Source: DATCZB01 sp035513215
GTDB lineage: Bacteria > Pseudomonadota > Gammaproteobacteria > Steroidobacterales > Rariloculaceae
Direction: 5' to 3'
NCBI GenBank assembly: GCA_035513215.1
Contig: DATKCK010000095.1
Span: 1 to 27,135, forward strand
Length of the DNA: 27,135 nucleotides
Shown: positions 7,374-13,835 of the stretch, in pieces
Layout: every line of letters begins with the position of its first letter
Numbering within the stretch: the stretch's first letter is position 1
Notes under the pieces: generated by a model
Seen by the model: only the letters and a program-made list of their open reading frames with translations
Database searches by the model: none
What the model was told of the DNA's origin: nothing
Position numbers and translations under genes: made by a program

Positions 7374-7781
7374 CTACTGCGTCGTGACGACGACGCGGCG
7401 GTGGTGGCCGCGCGTGCGGTGCTCCCAGAGAAAGATACCCTGCCAGGTGCCGAGCGCGAGCCGACCGCCGCTGACGGGAATCGTCAGGCTCGACTGGGTC
7501 ATGACCGTGCGGACGTGGGCCGGCATGTCGTCTGGACCTTCGGCCGTGTGCACGAAACGCGGATCGCCGTCGGGCGCCAGATCGCGCATGAAGGTCTCCA
7601 TGTCGCGCAGCACGTCCGGATCGGCGTTCTCGCAGAGCATCAGCGACGCGCTCGTATGCGTTATAAAGAGGTGGCACAAGCCGACCTCGACGCCGGCCGC
7701 CGCAACCGCCAGCGCAACCTGTGATGTGATCTCATAGGTACCGCGGCCGCGAGTCTCGACGATAAGCTCGGTCTGTTCCAT
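7374..7781 (-). CDS. YjbQ/UPF0047 family protein
   Basis: 135-residue cytosolic protein of the secondary thiamine-phosphate synthase family (YjbQ). Visible family marks are VGLCHLFITHTSASLMLCEN, the acidic DPDVLRDME stretch, and the C-terminal LALGTWQGIFLWEHR. The start ATG 7781 (MEQTELIVETRG) matches the usual N-terminus; ATG 7790 would add three residues and overlap the divergent trmH start. The physiological role in the family is unclear: weak thiamine-phosphate synthase activity is the named function. No strong ribosome site is visible. Confidence 0.9.
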   Translation of the reverse strand: MEQTELIVETRGRGTYEITSQVALAVAAAGVEVGLCHLFITHTSASLMLCENADPDVLRDMETFMRDLAPDGDPRFVHTAEGPDDMPAHVRTVMTQSSLTIPVSGGRLALGTWQGIFLWEHRTRGHHRRVVVTTQ

Positions 7782-7788
7782 CGATCGC

Positions 7789-8454
7789 ATGACACCCGAA
7801 AGATTTGCAAGACTAAAACAGGCTCTCGCCAGGCGCCAGCACGACCTGACCGTGCTGGCCGACGGCGTCCACAAGAGCCACAACGTCTCGGCGATCATTC
7901 GGAGCTGCGATGCCGTCGGCGTCGCCACACTCCACGCCGTATGGGGTAGCGGCGCATTCAGCCGGCACCATATGGTCGCGGGAGGCTCGAAGCGTTGGGT
8001 CGACGTCGAGCGACATGCGTCCGCTGCCGGTGCCTATGCGCGATTGCGCGACTCGGGCTTCACTATTCTTGCCGCGCATGCCGTACCCGGGGCCCGGGAC
8101 TTCCGCGAGACGGACTTCACGCGGCCGACGGCTCTCGTGCTCGGCGCCGAGCTCGAAGGACCCTCCCCCTACGCAATCGCCCATGCCGACGCCGCCATCG
8201 CGATCCCGATGCACGGGCTCGTCGAGTCGCTCAACGTCTCGGTCGCCGCGGCCGTGATCCTGTTCGAGGCCGAACGGCAAAGGACGGCGGCCGGGCTCTA
8301 CGATCGCCCGCTGCCCGATCGGGAAGCTTTCGAGCGCAAGCTCTTCGAGTGGGCGCATCCCGAGATCGCGAAGCGCTGCAGGGCTCACGGGATCGAGTAC
8401 CCGGAGCTCGACGAGAACGGCGCGCTCCGCCTGAACCCGTTCAACGACCCGTGA
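7789..8454 (+). CDS. trmH: tRNA (guanosine(18)-2'-O)-methyltransferase
   Basis: 221-residue SPOUT methyltransferase that methylates the ribose of G18 in the tRNA D-loop using S-adenosylmethionine. The N-terminus MTPERFARLKQALARRQ parallels E. coli TrmH. The three SPOUT motifs are visible: NVSAIIRSCDAVG (32-44, with the catalytic-type Arg38), LVLGAELEG (116-124), and IPMHGLVESLNVSVA (139-153), which forms the trefoil knot. Length agrees with the family (about 229 in E. coli). Its ATG lies only 7 bp from the YjbQ start on the other strand, so each gene's promoter must lie within its neighbour. Confidence 0.95.
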   Translation: MTPERFARLKQALARRQHDLTVLADGVHKSHNVSAIIRSCDAVGVATLHAVWGSGAFSRHHMVAGGSKRWVDVERHASAAGAYARLRDSGFTILAAHAVPGARDFRETDFTRPTALVLGAELEGPSPYAIAHADAAIAIPMHGLVESLNVSVAAAVILFEAERQRTAAGLYDRPLPDREAFERKLFEWAHPEIAKRCRAHGIEYPELDENGALRLNPFNDP

Positions 8455-8463
8455 CGCGCACCG

Positions 8464-9048
8464 CTACCACTCCGTATAGGGCACTTCGAGCGTCTTGACC
8501 TTGCCCCACCAGGGGATCGTGACGATGTACATTCTGTTGTACTCGTCCGGCGCAAACTCGGCGATGTTCTTGCTGCCGTGCAGCTCCTCGACGAGCGGCG
8601 CGATGACGTCGCTGTGCGAGACGACGAGCACGATCTCGCGCTTGTGATCGAACAGCAAGGTGTTCATAAAGCCGACAACGTCGTCGTGATCCGCGACCTC
8701 GGGCTCGATGTCGAGTCGCTTCGCGAGCGGTGCGGCCGTCTGCTGCGTCCGCTTGGCCGGGCTCACATAGATCGCGTTGACCCCGGCCACGACGTCGACG
8801 TTGTCGAGAAAGTCGGCCAGCTTCTCGGCACGGGCGAACCCTGCCGAGTTCAGTGGCGTATCCGAACTCTCGGCCATGGCACGGTCGATGTCGGCATGGC
8901 GGACGAAGATTACCGTCGTCGTTCCCTGGGACTCGAAATACCAGGCGAGCGCGAACACGATCACGACATAGACCGACAGCGTGATGATGCGCCGCTGCCT
9001 GCGCCGCTTGCGCGTCTTGGCAGTGGGCCTGACCTGCACGCGTGTCAT
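8464..9048 (-). CDS. Membrane-anchored histidine phosphatase family protein
   Basis: 194-residue protein of the phosphoglycerate-mutase-like (histidine phosphatase) superfamily. A basic N-terminus (KTRKRRRQRR) and one membrane helix (about 21-37) put the catalytic domain outside the cytosol. The catalytic core is FVRHADIDR with the phospho-acceptor His51, VSPAKRTQQT with Arg100, and VVSHSD with His145. LNSAGFARAEKLA after the RH box is typical. Substrate unknown. It overlaps the upstream small membrane gene by ATGA, so the two are translationally coupled. The C-terminal stop lies 10 bp from the convergent trmH stop. Confidence 0.9.
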   Translation of the reverse strand: MTRVQVRPTAKTRKRRRQRRIITLSVYVVIVFALAWYFESQGTTTVIFVRHADIDRAMAESSDTPLNSAGFARAEKLADFLDNVDVVAGVNAIYVSPAKRTQQTAAPLAKRLDIEPEVADHDDVVGFMNTLLFDHKREIVLVVSHSDVIAPLVEELHGSKNIAEFAPDEYNRMYIVTIPWWGKVKTLEVPYTEW

Positions 9049-9371
9049 CGAGACCCGTCTCTGGGATCCCGCTCGTCATGCTCGTCGCGCTCGCTGACGA
9101 CAGTGTATTCGACCTCGAGCACCTTGGATCCGGACGGTCCGGCCTCCGGCCCCGATCCCGACGTCGCCTGCCCGCGCGCGAGCTTGCGGGAAAGCCACCA
9201 GACGCGCGCGTAAATGACGAGCCCGATGACGATGGCAAAGCCAAGCACGAATGCGAGAACGACGGCCCCCACGATGAAAGCGCCGATGAGCAGAATGCCG
9301 ACGACGACGAAATAAAGGACCTGGACGATCGGATTAGCCGGCGGTCTTATCGTGTAAGTTCGCGGAGGCAT
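9045..9371 (-). CDS. Small two-helix membrane protein, unknown function
   Basis: 108-residue protein without a recognised family. Two long hydrophobic stretches (about residues 16-36 and 38-55) form a membrane hairpin; the C-terminal 45 residues are Gly/Ser/charge-rich and probably disordered (ending SERDEHDERDPRDGSR). The stop overlaps the start of the histidine phosphatase gene as ATGA, indicating coupled translation and probably a common role in the inner membrane. Confidence 0.75.
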   Translation of the reverse strand: MPPRTYTIRPPANPIVQVLYFVVVGILLIGAFIVGAVVLAFVLGFAIVIGLVIYARVWWLSRKLARGQATSGSGPEAGPSGSKVLEVEYTVVSERDEHDERDPRDGSR

Positions 9372-9412
9372 TGAGCAATTCTAGCTCAGCTTGGATCGCA
9401 GATTAACCGATG

Positions 9413-10312
9413 TTAATCGATGCGCCGGTAGATGCCGTCGAACCACAGATCCCATGTCTGGCCGACGAGATTGAACTGCTCCATGCGCTGGCGCACGAGA
9501 CCGCCCGCGCCTTCGGACCAGACGGCGCGAAAGGCGATAACCTGATCCTCTGCGAGATACTCGATCGTGCCCTCCATGCGTATCTCGCCGTCGACGAGAC
9601 CGCCGGTCATGTCGATGTGCGTGCCGGCCGAGCCGATCCAGACATGACGCCACTGGCCGCGGCTCGGCAGATAGAACGTCATGCTGGCGCCCGACTGCCC
9701 CGGCGTACCTTCCCAGCGCTCGCGGATGGCGCAACCGCCGACGTCGCGTGTGACCGTGTTGTAGCCAAGCAGCGTGCCGTCGGTGCCCCGCACCTCCCAG
9801 CGACCGAGCCAGAAATCGAACTCAGCCGCCTCGGGCATGCTTTCACACGGAAAGACGCGAGCGCGCACGTTGGCATAGATCCGGTCGAACTCGGGATGCC
9901 CGCGCAGAGGCTCGAGATCCGGCGCGTCCTCGAGCAACTCGCGCGCGCGAAGCTCGAGATGATCGGCCGTCTCGAGCTCCCCCATCGCGTCGTCGAGACG
10001 CCCGAGCCCGACGAAATTGCGAGCCCGCTCGAGATGCACCATCGCCTCGGGCGCCAGGTTTCGGAGCGCGCGATCGAGCGAGTCGAGCGCGGCCTCGTAC
10101 CGCCCGAGCTCGCGCTCGGCCTGCGCGATTCGCAGCCAACTGATTCTGTCCTCGGGGTACTCGGCCAGAATTTCGCGATATTCGCGTATCGCATCCGCCC
10201 AGCGCCCTTGCTCGAACGCAAGCTGGGCCGGCTCTGCGAGCGGCGTATCCTGCGCCGCGGCAAAACCGAGCCACAGGCCGAGTATCAGCCATAACGAATT
10301 TCGAATCCGCAC
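9413..10312 (-). CDS. Secreted TPR plus DUF1579-like protein
   Basis: About 299 residues. The start is one of two adjacent GTG codons (10312 or 10315), both served by AGGAGG at 10322-10327. Residues 1-20 are a signal peptide (LGFAAA-QD). Residues about 26-115 hold two or three TPR helices (AFEQGRWADAIREYREILA; IAQAERELGRYEAALDSLDR; ARNFVGLGRLDDAMGELE). From residue 167 FWLGRWEV begins a lipocalin-like DUF1579-type domain with the expected later strands (GTDGTLLGYNTV, RGQWRHVWI, VWSEGAGGLVRQRMEQF). Its role is unknown, probably periplasmic sensing or binding. The longer open frame to 10660 is an antisense reading of tRNA-Ser and is not coding. Confidence 0.82.
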   Translation of the reverse strand: MRIRNSLWLILGLWLGFAAAQDTPLAEPAQLAFEQGRWADAIREYREILAEYPEDRISWLRIAQAERELGRYEAALDSLDRALRNLAPEAMVHLERARNFVGLGRLDDAMGELETADHLELRARELLEDAPDLEPLRGHPEFDRIYANVRARVFPCESMPEAAEFDFWLGRWEVRGTDGTLLGYNTVTRDVGGCAIRERWEGTPGQSGASMTFYLPSRGQWRHVWIGSAGTHIDMTGGLVDGEIRMEGTIEYLAEDQVIAFRAVWSEGAGGLVRQRMEQFNLVGQTWDLWFDGIYRRID

Positions 10313-10362
10313 CACCGGGAGCCTCCTGATGAGGCCGCAATGGTCGGACCTCACGATCTTCA

Positions 10363-10398
10363 ATGCAAGCGCGGCCCCGGGCAGTCGTTCGCTTGCAT
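10363..10398. promoter_or_regulatory. 9-bp inverted repeat upstream of TPR gene
   Basis: ATGCAAGCG (10363-10371) and CGCTTGCAT (10390-10398) form a perfect dyad with an 18-nt spacer, about 50 bp upstream of the TPR gene start. Could be an operator or a weak hairpin; no evidence decides. Confidence 0.3.
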
Positions 10399-10430
10399 GC
10401 CGCGGGACCGAGTCGGAGAATGCCGACACC

Positions 10431-10469
10431 GGAGAGGTGGCAGAGCCGTCGAATGCGGCGGTCTTGAAA
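10431..10469 (+). pseudogene. Broken tRNA-Ser 5' half
   Basis: GGAGAGGTGGCAGAG through to the anticodon loop CTTGAAA reads like the first 39 bases of a tRNA-Ser(TGA). By hand alignment 29 of 39 bases agree with the intact tRNA-Ser 130 bp downstream. After the loop the sequence (GCGCTCGGGC) cannot pair with the anticodon stem and no variable arm, T-arm or matching acceptor follows. It is therefore a tRNA fragment, not a gene. Confidence 0.6.
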
Positions 10470-10562
10470 GCGCTCGGGCAGGCCACCCTAACGCGATGGT
10501 TTTGCACCTGTTCTCGCTTGGCGGTAGGGTGCCGTAGTTGCACCGTAGTTACAGACAGACAT

Positions 10563-10652
10563 GGTGGGTTGGCCGAGTGGTTGAAGGCGCCAGTCTTGAA
10601 AACTGGTAAGGGAGCAATCCCTTCCTGGGTTCGAATCCCAGACCCACCGCCA
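10563..10652 (+). tRNA. tRNA-Ser(TGA)
   Basis: 90-nt class II tRNA with encoded GCCA end. The acceptor GGTGGGT pairs with ACCCACC; the D-stem is GCC/GGC; the anticodon stem CCAGT/ACTGG surrounds loop CTTGAAA with anticodon TGA. A long variable arm (AAGGGAGCAATCCCTT) is present, and the T-arm is CTGGG-TTCGAAT-CCCAG. Reads serine codon UCA. A broken tRNA-Ser half precedes it. Confidence 0.97.
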
Positions 10653-10812
10653 ACTTGCACCCGGCTGCCACAGCGGCAACCCGAGAACTGCGGCGACCAG
10701 CGCCGGCAGGGGCCGCGATCGGCAGCGGCTCAATACCCTAGCTCAGGCGGCTACCGCTCCTGCCGCACACGCTCCTTATGTTGGATGCCGCACAGACAAA
10801 ACGGTATCAGCA

Positions 10813-10986
10813 ATGTATCTAGCCTTGATGACCGAAATCGACGGCAAGCTGTGGGCGGCGTTCGAGCTGTTTGCAGTGAAATACCCAGATGACCCCGGCG
10901 CCCGTATGACGCTGGAACTCGCTCGTTGGGTTCGCGAACGTCAGGCATTGCTGGAAAGGCAGACTGGGACCCCCCCACGCCAATAG
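10813..10986 (+). CDS. Small hypothetical protein
   Basis: 57-residue ORF (MYLALMTEIDGKLWAAFELF ... ending TGTPPRQ) with amphipathic helical character and Arg/Glu/Leu balance unlike random frames here. It has no recognised family and a poor ribosome site. It lies in the gene-poor stretch after tRNA-Ser. Coding status uncertain. Confidence 0.35.
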   Translation: MYLALMTEIDGKLWAAFELFAVKYPDDPGARMTLELARWVRERQALLERQTGTPPRQ

Positions 10987-11146
10987 TCGTGCCGTCTAAG
11001 CCCCCGCGCTTTCCGTGATAAGCGTGCGCGACGCTAGCGTCGCGCTGCGCTAGATTCTCCCACTGGGCAGACGATCACCATTGCGCCATCATCGACCAAG
11101 CTTTTCAACACTATCGGCCCCAAACGGTCGTTTGCCGCATCGTGAG

Positions 11147-11263
11147 ATGAGAGTGATCACCTTCATCAGTATCTGCCTAGCCGCCTTAGCGGCAGGCCTG
11201 ATTGTGCTCTGGCACCTTCGATCCGATTCGATTTCGGCCTCGGCGCCGTTCGAGTCGGCGTAG
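11147..11263 (+). CDS. Tiny single-helix membrane peptide
   Basis: 38-residue ORF: MRVITFISICLAALAAGLIV is one membrane helix or signal anchor, followed by a short polar tail (HLRSDSISASAPFESA). An in-frame upstream start at 11081 is possible but adds a non-hydrophobic extension. Function unknown; it might be a leftover signal peptide of a lost gene. Confidence 0.35.
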   Translation: MRVITFISICLAALAAGLIVLWHLRSDSISASAPFESA

Positions 11264-11350
11264 GGCCATGACGGACCAGCTCGACCAGGAATGCCGGTAG
11301 ACCTGACCGCCCTATTAGTAGAGGTAAGGAGCTGGAGGACGACGCGACCA

Positions 11351-12091
11351 GTGGACACCCGGAAGATCAGATTCGTATCGAACAGGCCGTGGCTGAACGA
11401 CGAGAGCGCGTCCAGACCGGAGCCGATCAGCAAGACGATCCCCGACTGGTATCGCAAGGCCGATCGCTTCGCCGTGAACCCGGAGACGGGAAAGCCGTGG
11501 GAAACGCCGGACGGCGGCGGCAAGATTCCGACATGGAAAGCATGCCCTGCGATGTTCGATGCGATGAGCAGCGGATACACCTATAGGACACCCTGTGATA
11601 TCGAGTTCAGCGAAGACGCTTCGGGGAACATTCAGGGGGGAGTGCTCGACCCGAAGCATCAGAATTTTCTGACCGACCGTGTGCCGTTGAACCAGTTTCC
11701 CCACCCGCAGGGATATCACAAGAAGCACTTCGCATGGTGGGCCGACTGGGCCGTTGAGCTACCGGAAGGCTACAGCGCGCTCTATACCCAACCGCTCAAT
11801 CGATTCGAGCTCCCGTTCCTGACCACGAGCGGAATCGTCGACAACGACAAAGTTCACCTGCCCGGAACGATGCCGTTCTTTTTTCTAAAGGGTGTTACCG
11901 GGATCCTTCCTGCCGGCACGCCATACGCGCAGATCATCCCGTTCAGGCGAGAGCACTGGGAGTCGGAGATCGACGTGTCACTGACCCTCGAGGAGATGGA
12001 GGCCAGGAACAAGGCGAATAGCGAGAAATATCGCAAGCCCGACGGCGGCGTTTACCTCAAGGAGGTCTGGGAAAAGAGAAAGTACCAGTGA
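11351..12091 (+). CDS. DUF6065-like hypothetical protein
   Basis: About 246 residues. The patterns TIPDWYRKADRF, PTWKACPAMFDAMSSGYTY and PCDIEF, then WWADWAVELPEGYSALYTQPLNR and FFFLKGVTGILPAGTPYAQIIPF, match the DUF6065-type family of bacterial and phage proteins of unknown function. The family's usual N-terminus is short, so GTG at 11351 (VDTRKIRFVSN) is preferred; ATG 11291 would add 20 residues without similarity. GGAGG at 11334-11338 is rather distant (12 bases). It is an orphan on the plus strand, next to a tRNA and gene-poor DNA, which could mean phage-related gain. Family naming is from memory and moderately sure. Confidence 0.75.
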   Translation: MDTRKIRFVSNRPWLNDESASRPEPISKTIPDWYRKADRFAVNPETGKPWETPDGGGKIPTWKACPAMFDAMSSGYTYRTPCDIEFSEDASGNIQGGVLDPKHQNFLTDRVPLNQFPHPQGYHKKHFAWWADWAVELPEGYSALYTQPLNRFELPFLTTSGIVDNDKVHLPGTMPFFFLKGVTGILPAGTPYAQIIPFRREHWESEIDVSLTLEEMEARNKANSEKYRKPDGGVYLKEVWEKRKYQ

Positions 12092-12121
12092 GCCTCGCCG
12101 CGCGCAGTCCGAGGCTCACTG
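12086..12121. terminator. Bidirectional terminator-like hairpin
   Basis: Perfect 12-bp inverted repeat CAGTGAGCCTCG/CGAGGCTCACTG with a 12-nt loop, overlapping the stop of the DUF6065-like gene and lying 10 bp from the convergent stop at 12131. Only a weak T-rich flank (CTTTACT) on the plus side. Confidence 0.65.
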
Positions 12122-12130
12122 CTTTACTGC

Positions 12131-13687
12131 CTAGTGCCGAATCTGATTCGTGATGCTGTCGAGCTCGTATATCTCACAGTAACCGCGGTCCGGTAACAGT
12201 CCCGCGTCCGGATTGTCGCCGAGCTCCCAGATTCTCGGCGTCATGACCCAGGGCTCAGCGAGCACGAGTGGATCCTCGACGGTGATCTCGTAGAGGATCT
12301 GATTGCCCTGCCGTGTCAGCCGTTCGATCACGCGCATCTCGTGGGAGTGGAAAAAGCCGCCCCGCGCAAGCCACGTGCGATCGACGAAACCGATCGAGTC
12401 GAGCACCAGCGTGTCGTCTTCCCAGTGCCCGACGGTATGGCCCGTGTATCGAGTCTGAATCACCTGCCGCTCGTCGTGCTCGCGGCCGTTGGTCGGAGCA
12501 AACCGCATGTCGCTGTAGCCGCCGCCACCGTCGCCGCCGTTGCCGTAGATCAGCGCAATATCGTTCAGCGTGTGATAGATACGCCGTGGATTTAGCTGCC
12601 GCGGTATCCCGAGCGGCTGGCAGGTCATGACCGGATCCTCGAGGTTCGTCCACATGTCGAGATACTGAACGCGGTCCCAGTGCTCGGGTCTGTAGACGGG
12701 TCGATTCGGCCCGAACCGCGACGGCGCCTCGAACTCGAAATCGACGGTCTGATTCCACGCCGGGCTGCAGCCTTCGAGCTGTGTCGGCGAGCAGCGGCGG
12801 TTGCCGTAGCGCCAGTTCATGCCGCGCGAGTTCCAGTTGCCCGTGAGGTCGGGCTTGCCGTCCGCAACCCGCGGCGTCGGCGCATCCGAGGTCAGCGTGA
12901 CGGCGCGATCGGACGCGAAGGTCTGCGACCACTGCGCATCGCCGACGCTCGCGGGCACCGGGACGACGACGTAAACGCTGCCGGTCTCCGTTTCGACCGT
13001 CGTCAGATCACTGACGACGTCGCCGTTCTGTGTTTCGGTGATTCTGCCGGGGTAGTAGACCTCGATCCGGTTCAGCGGATTGTTCCAGTCGTTGTAGTCA
13101 CGGTAATCGAACTCGGTCGTCGTCGATCCATGCATGACGACGACGCGTTCCGTCATGAACCGGTCGTCGAGCGTTGCGACGGCGGTCGCGCCGTCGACAC
13201 CAGGAATCGGGTACGTGATGGCCGGGCCTCCGTCCTCCCAGGCCAAGGAGGTCTCACCGATCGTCGCGGTGCCCGCCTCGAGCAGCCCGCCCAGATTGCG
13301 GTCCATTGCCAAAGGATCGAGGCCGGCGCCTGCGAGCGCCGCCTTCGGCGCGCCCTGCGGGCTCGCCCAGAGGCGGATCAGCCGCTCGTCGACAGCGTCC
13401 GGCATCGGCGTCACTGTGCCTTCGCCGGGCACGATCTCGGCGCCGGGGATGTCCTCGTCCCAGGCGAATCGCCCGCTGACGACCTCGACGTTCGAGTGCT
13501 CCTCCCCGCTCGGCAGCCGGCACCAGTACTGAATCCGCTGACCCGGCATTTGATAGTTCGTGCTCGCGCGGTAGCGCGTCAGCGTGCAGGGCTCGCCGTC
13601 GACCTCGACCGTGCCGCTGCCCTGATACTCGAGCGAGACGATCAGCTCGTGCTCCTCGATGCCGCGCAGCATGACCCCGCTGCGCAT
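12131..13687 (-). CDS. Large secreted-type hypothetical protein, start frameshifted
   Basis: 518 codons open, no characterised function. The C-terminal half shows the module DGKPDLTGNW...(RGMNWRYG), MTCQPLGIPRQL, GHTVGHWEDDTLVLDSIGF and HSHEMRVIERL. It belongs to a large group of secreted proteins common in Acidobacteria and some Gammaproteobacteria, and is related to the partial gene at 25951-27135. The N-terminal 200 residues are a separate beta-rich part. The ATG at 13687 gives no signal peptide. Immediately upstream, in another frame, lies AVGAVAFVLMIGAPSTADAQ, a clear signal-peptide core. Removing one G from the GGGG run at about 13675-13678 would join them. So the 5' end is frameshifted or misassembled, and the gene may be inactive. 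Last gene of a minus-strand series. Confidence 0.7.
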   Translation of the reverse strand: MRSGVMLRGIEEHELIVSLEYQGSGTVEVDGEPCTLTRYRASTNYQMPGQRIQYWCRLPSGEEHSNVEVVSGRFAWDEDIPGAEIVPGEGTVTPMPDAVDERLIRLWASPQGAPKAALAGAGLDPLAMDRNLGGLLEAGTATIGETSLAWEDGGPAITYPIPGVDGATAVATLDDRFMTERVVVMHGSTTTEFDYRDYNDWNNPLNRIEVYYPGRITETQNGDVVSDLTTVETETGSVYVVVPVPASVGDAQWSQTFASDRAVTLTSDAPTPRVADGKPDLTGNWNSRGMNWRYGNRRCSPTQLEGCSPAWNQTVDFEFEAPSRFGPNRPVYRPEHWDRVQYLDMWTNLEDPVMTCQPLGIPRQLNPRRIYHTLNDIALIYGNGGDGGGGYSDMRFAPTNGREHDERQVIQTRYTGHTVGHWEDDTLVLDSIGFVDRTWLARGGFFHSHEMRVIERLTRQGNQILYEITVEDPLVLAEPWVMTPRIWELGDNPDAGLLPDRGYCEIYELDSITNQIRH

Positions 13688-13835
13688 CGGCCGTCGATGG
13701 CGCGCCGATCATCAGGACGAATGCGACCGCGCCAACGGCGTTACCCCCCGCTCTGGTTATCGTTTGATATAGACGAGAACGACTGTTCCGGGTGATCCGC
13801 TCGCGACCCGGCCGGGCGGCAGTCTGCGCTCGCCT

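Larger units (their letters stand above)
10653..11350. other. Gene-poor stretch after tRNA-Ser
   Basis: About 700 bp between tRNA-Ser and the DUF6065-like gene contain only two tiny possible ORFs (listed separately). No transposase, integrase or terminal repeats were recognised. The position 3' of a tRNA gene and the lack of conserved genes fit a decayed integration region, but that is inference. Confidence 0.5.

Noticed and set aside
10488..10733. Minus-strand ORF over tRNA-Ser, and the 5' extension of the TPR gene to 10660
   Set aside because: Antisense reading of tRNA-Ser; the TPR gene has a good ribosome site and signal peptide at 10312-10315.
12680..13795. 371-codon plus-strand ORF
   Set aside because: Antisense to the large secreted protein; Arg/Asp/Val-rich shadow without domain features.
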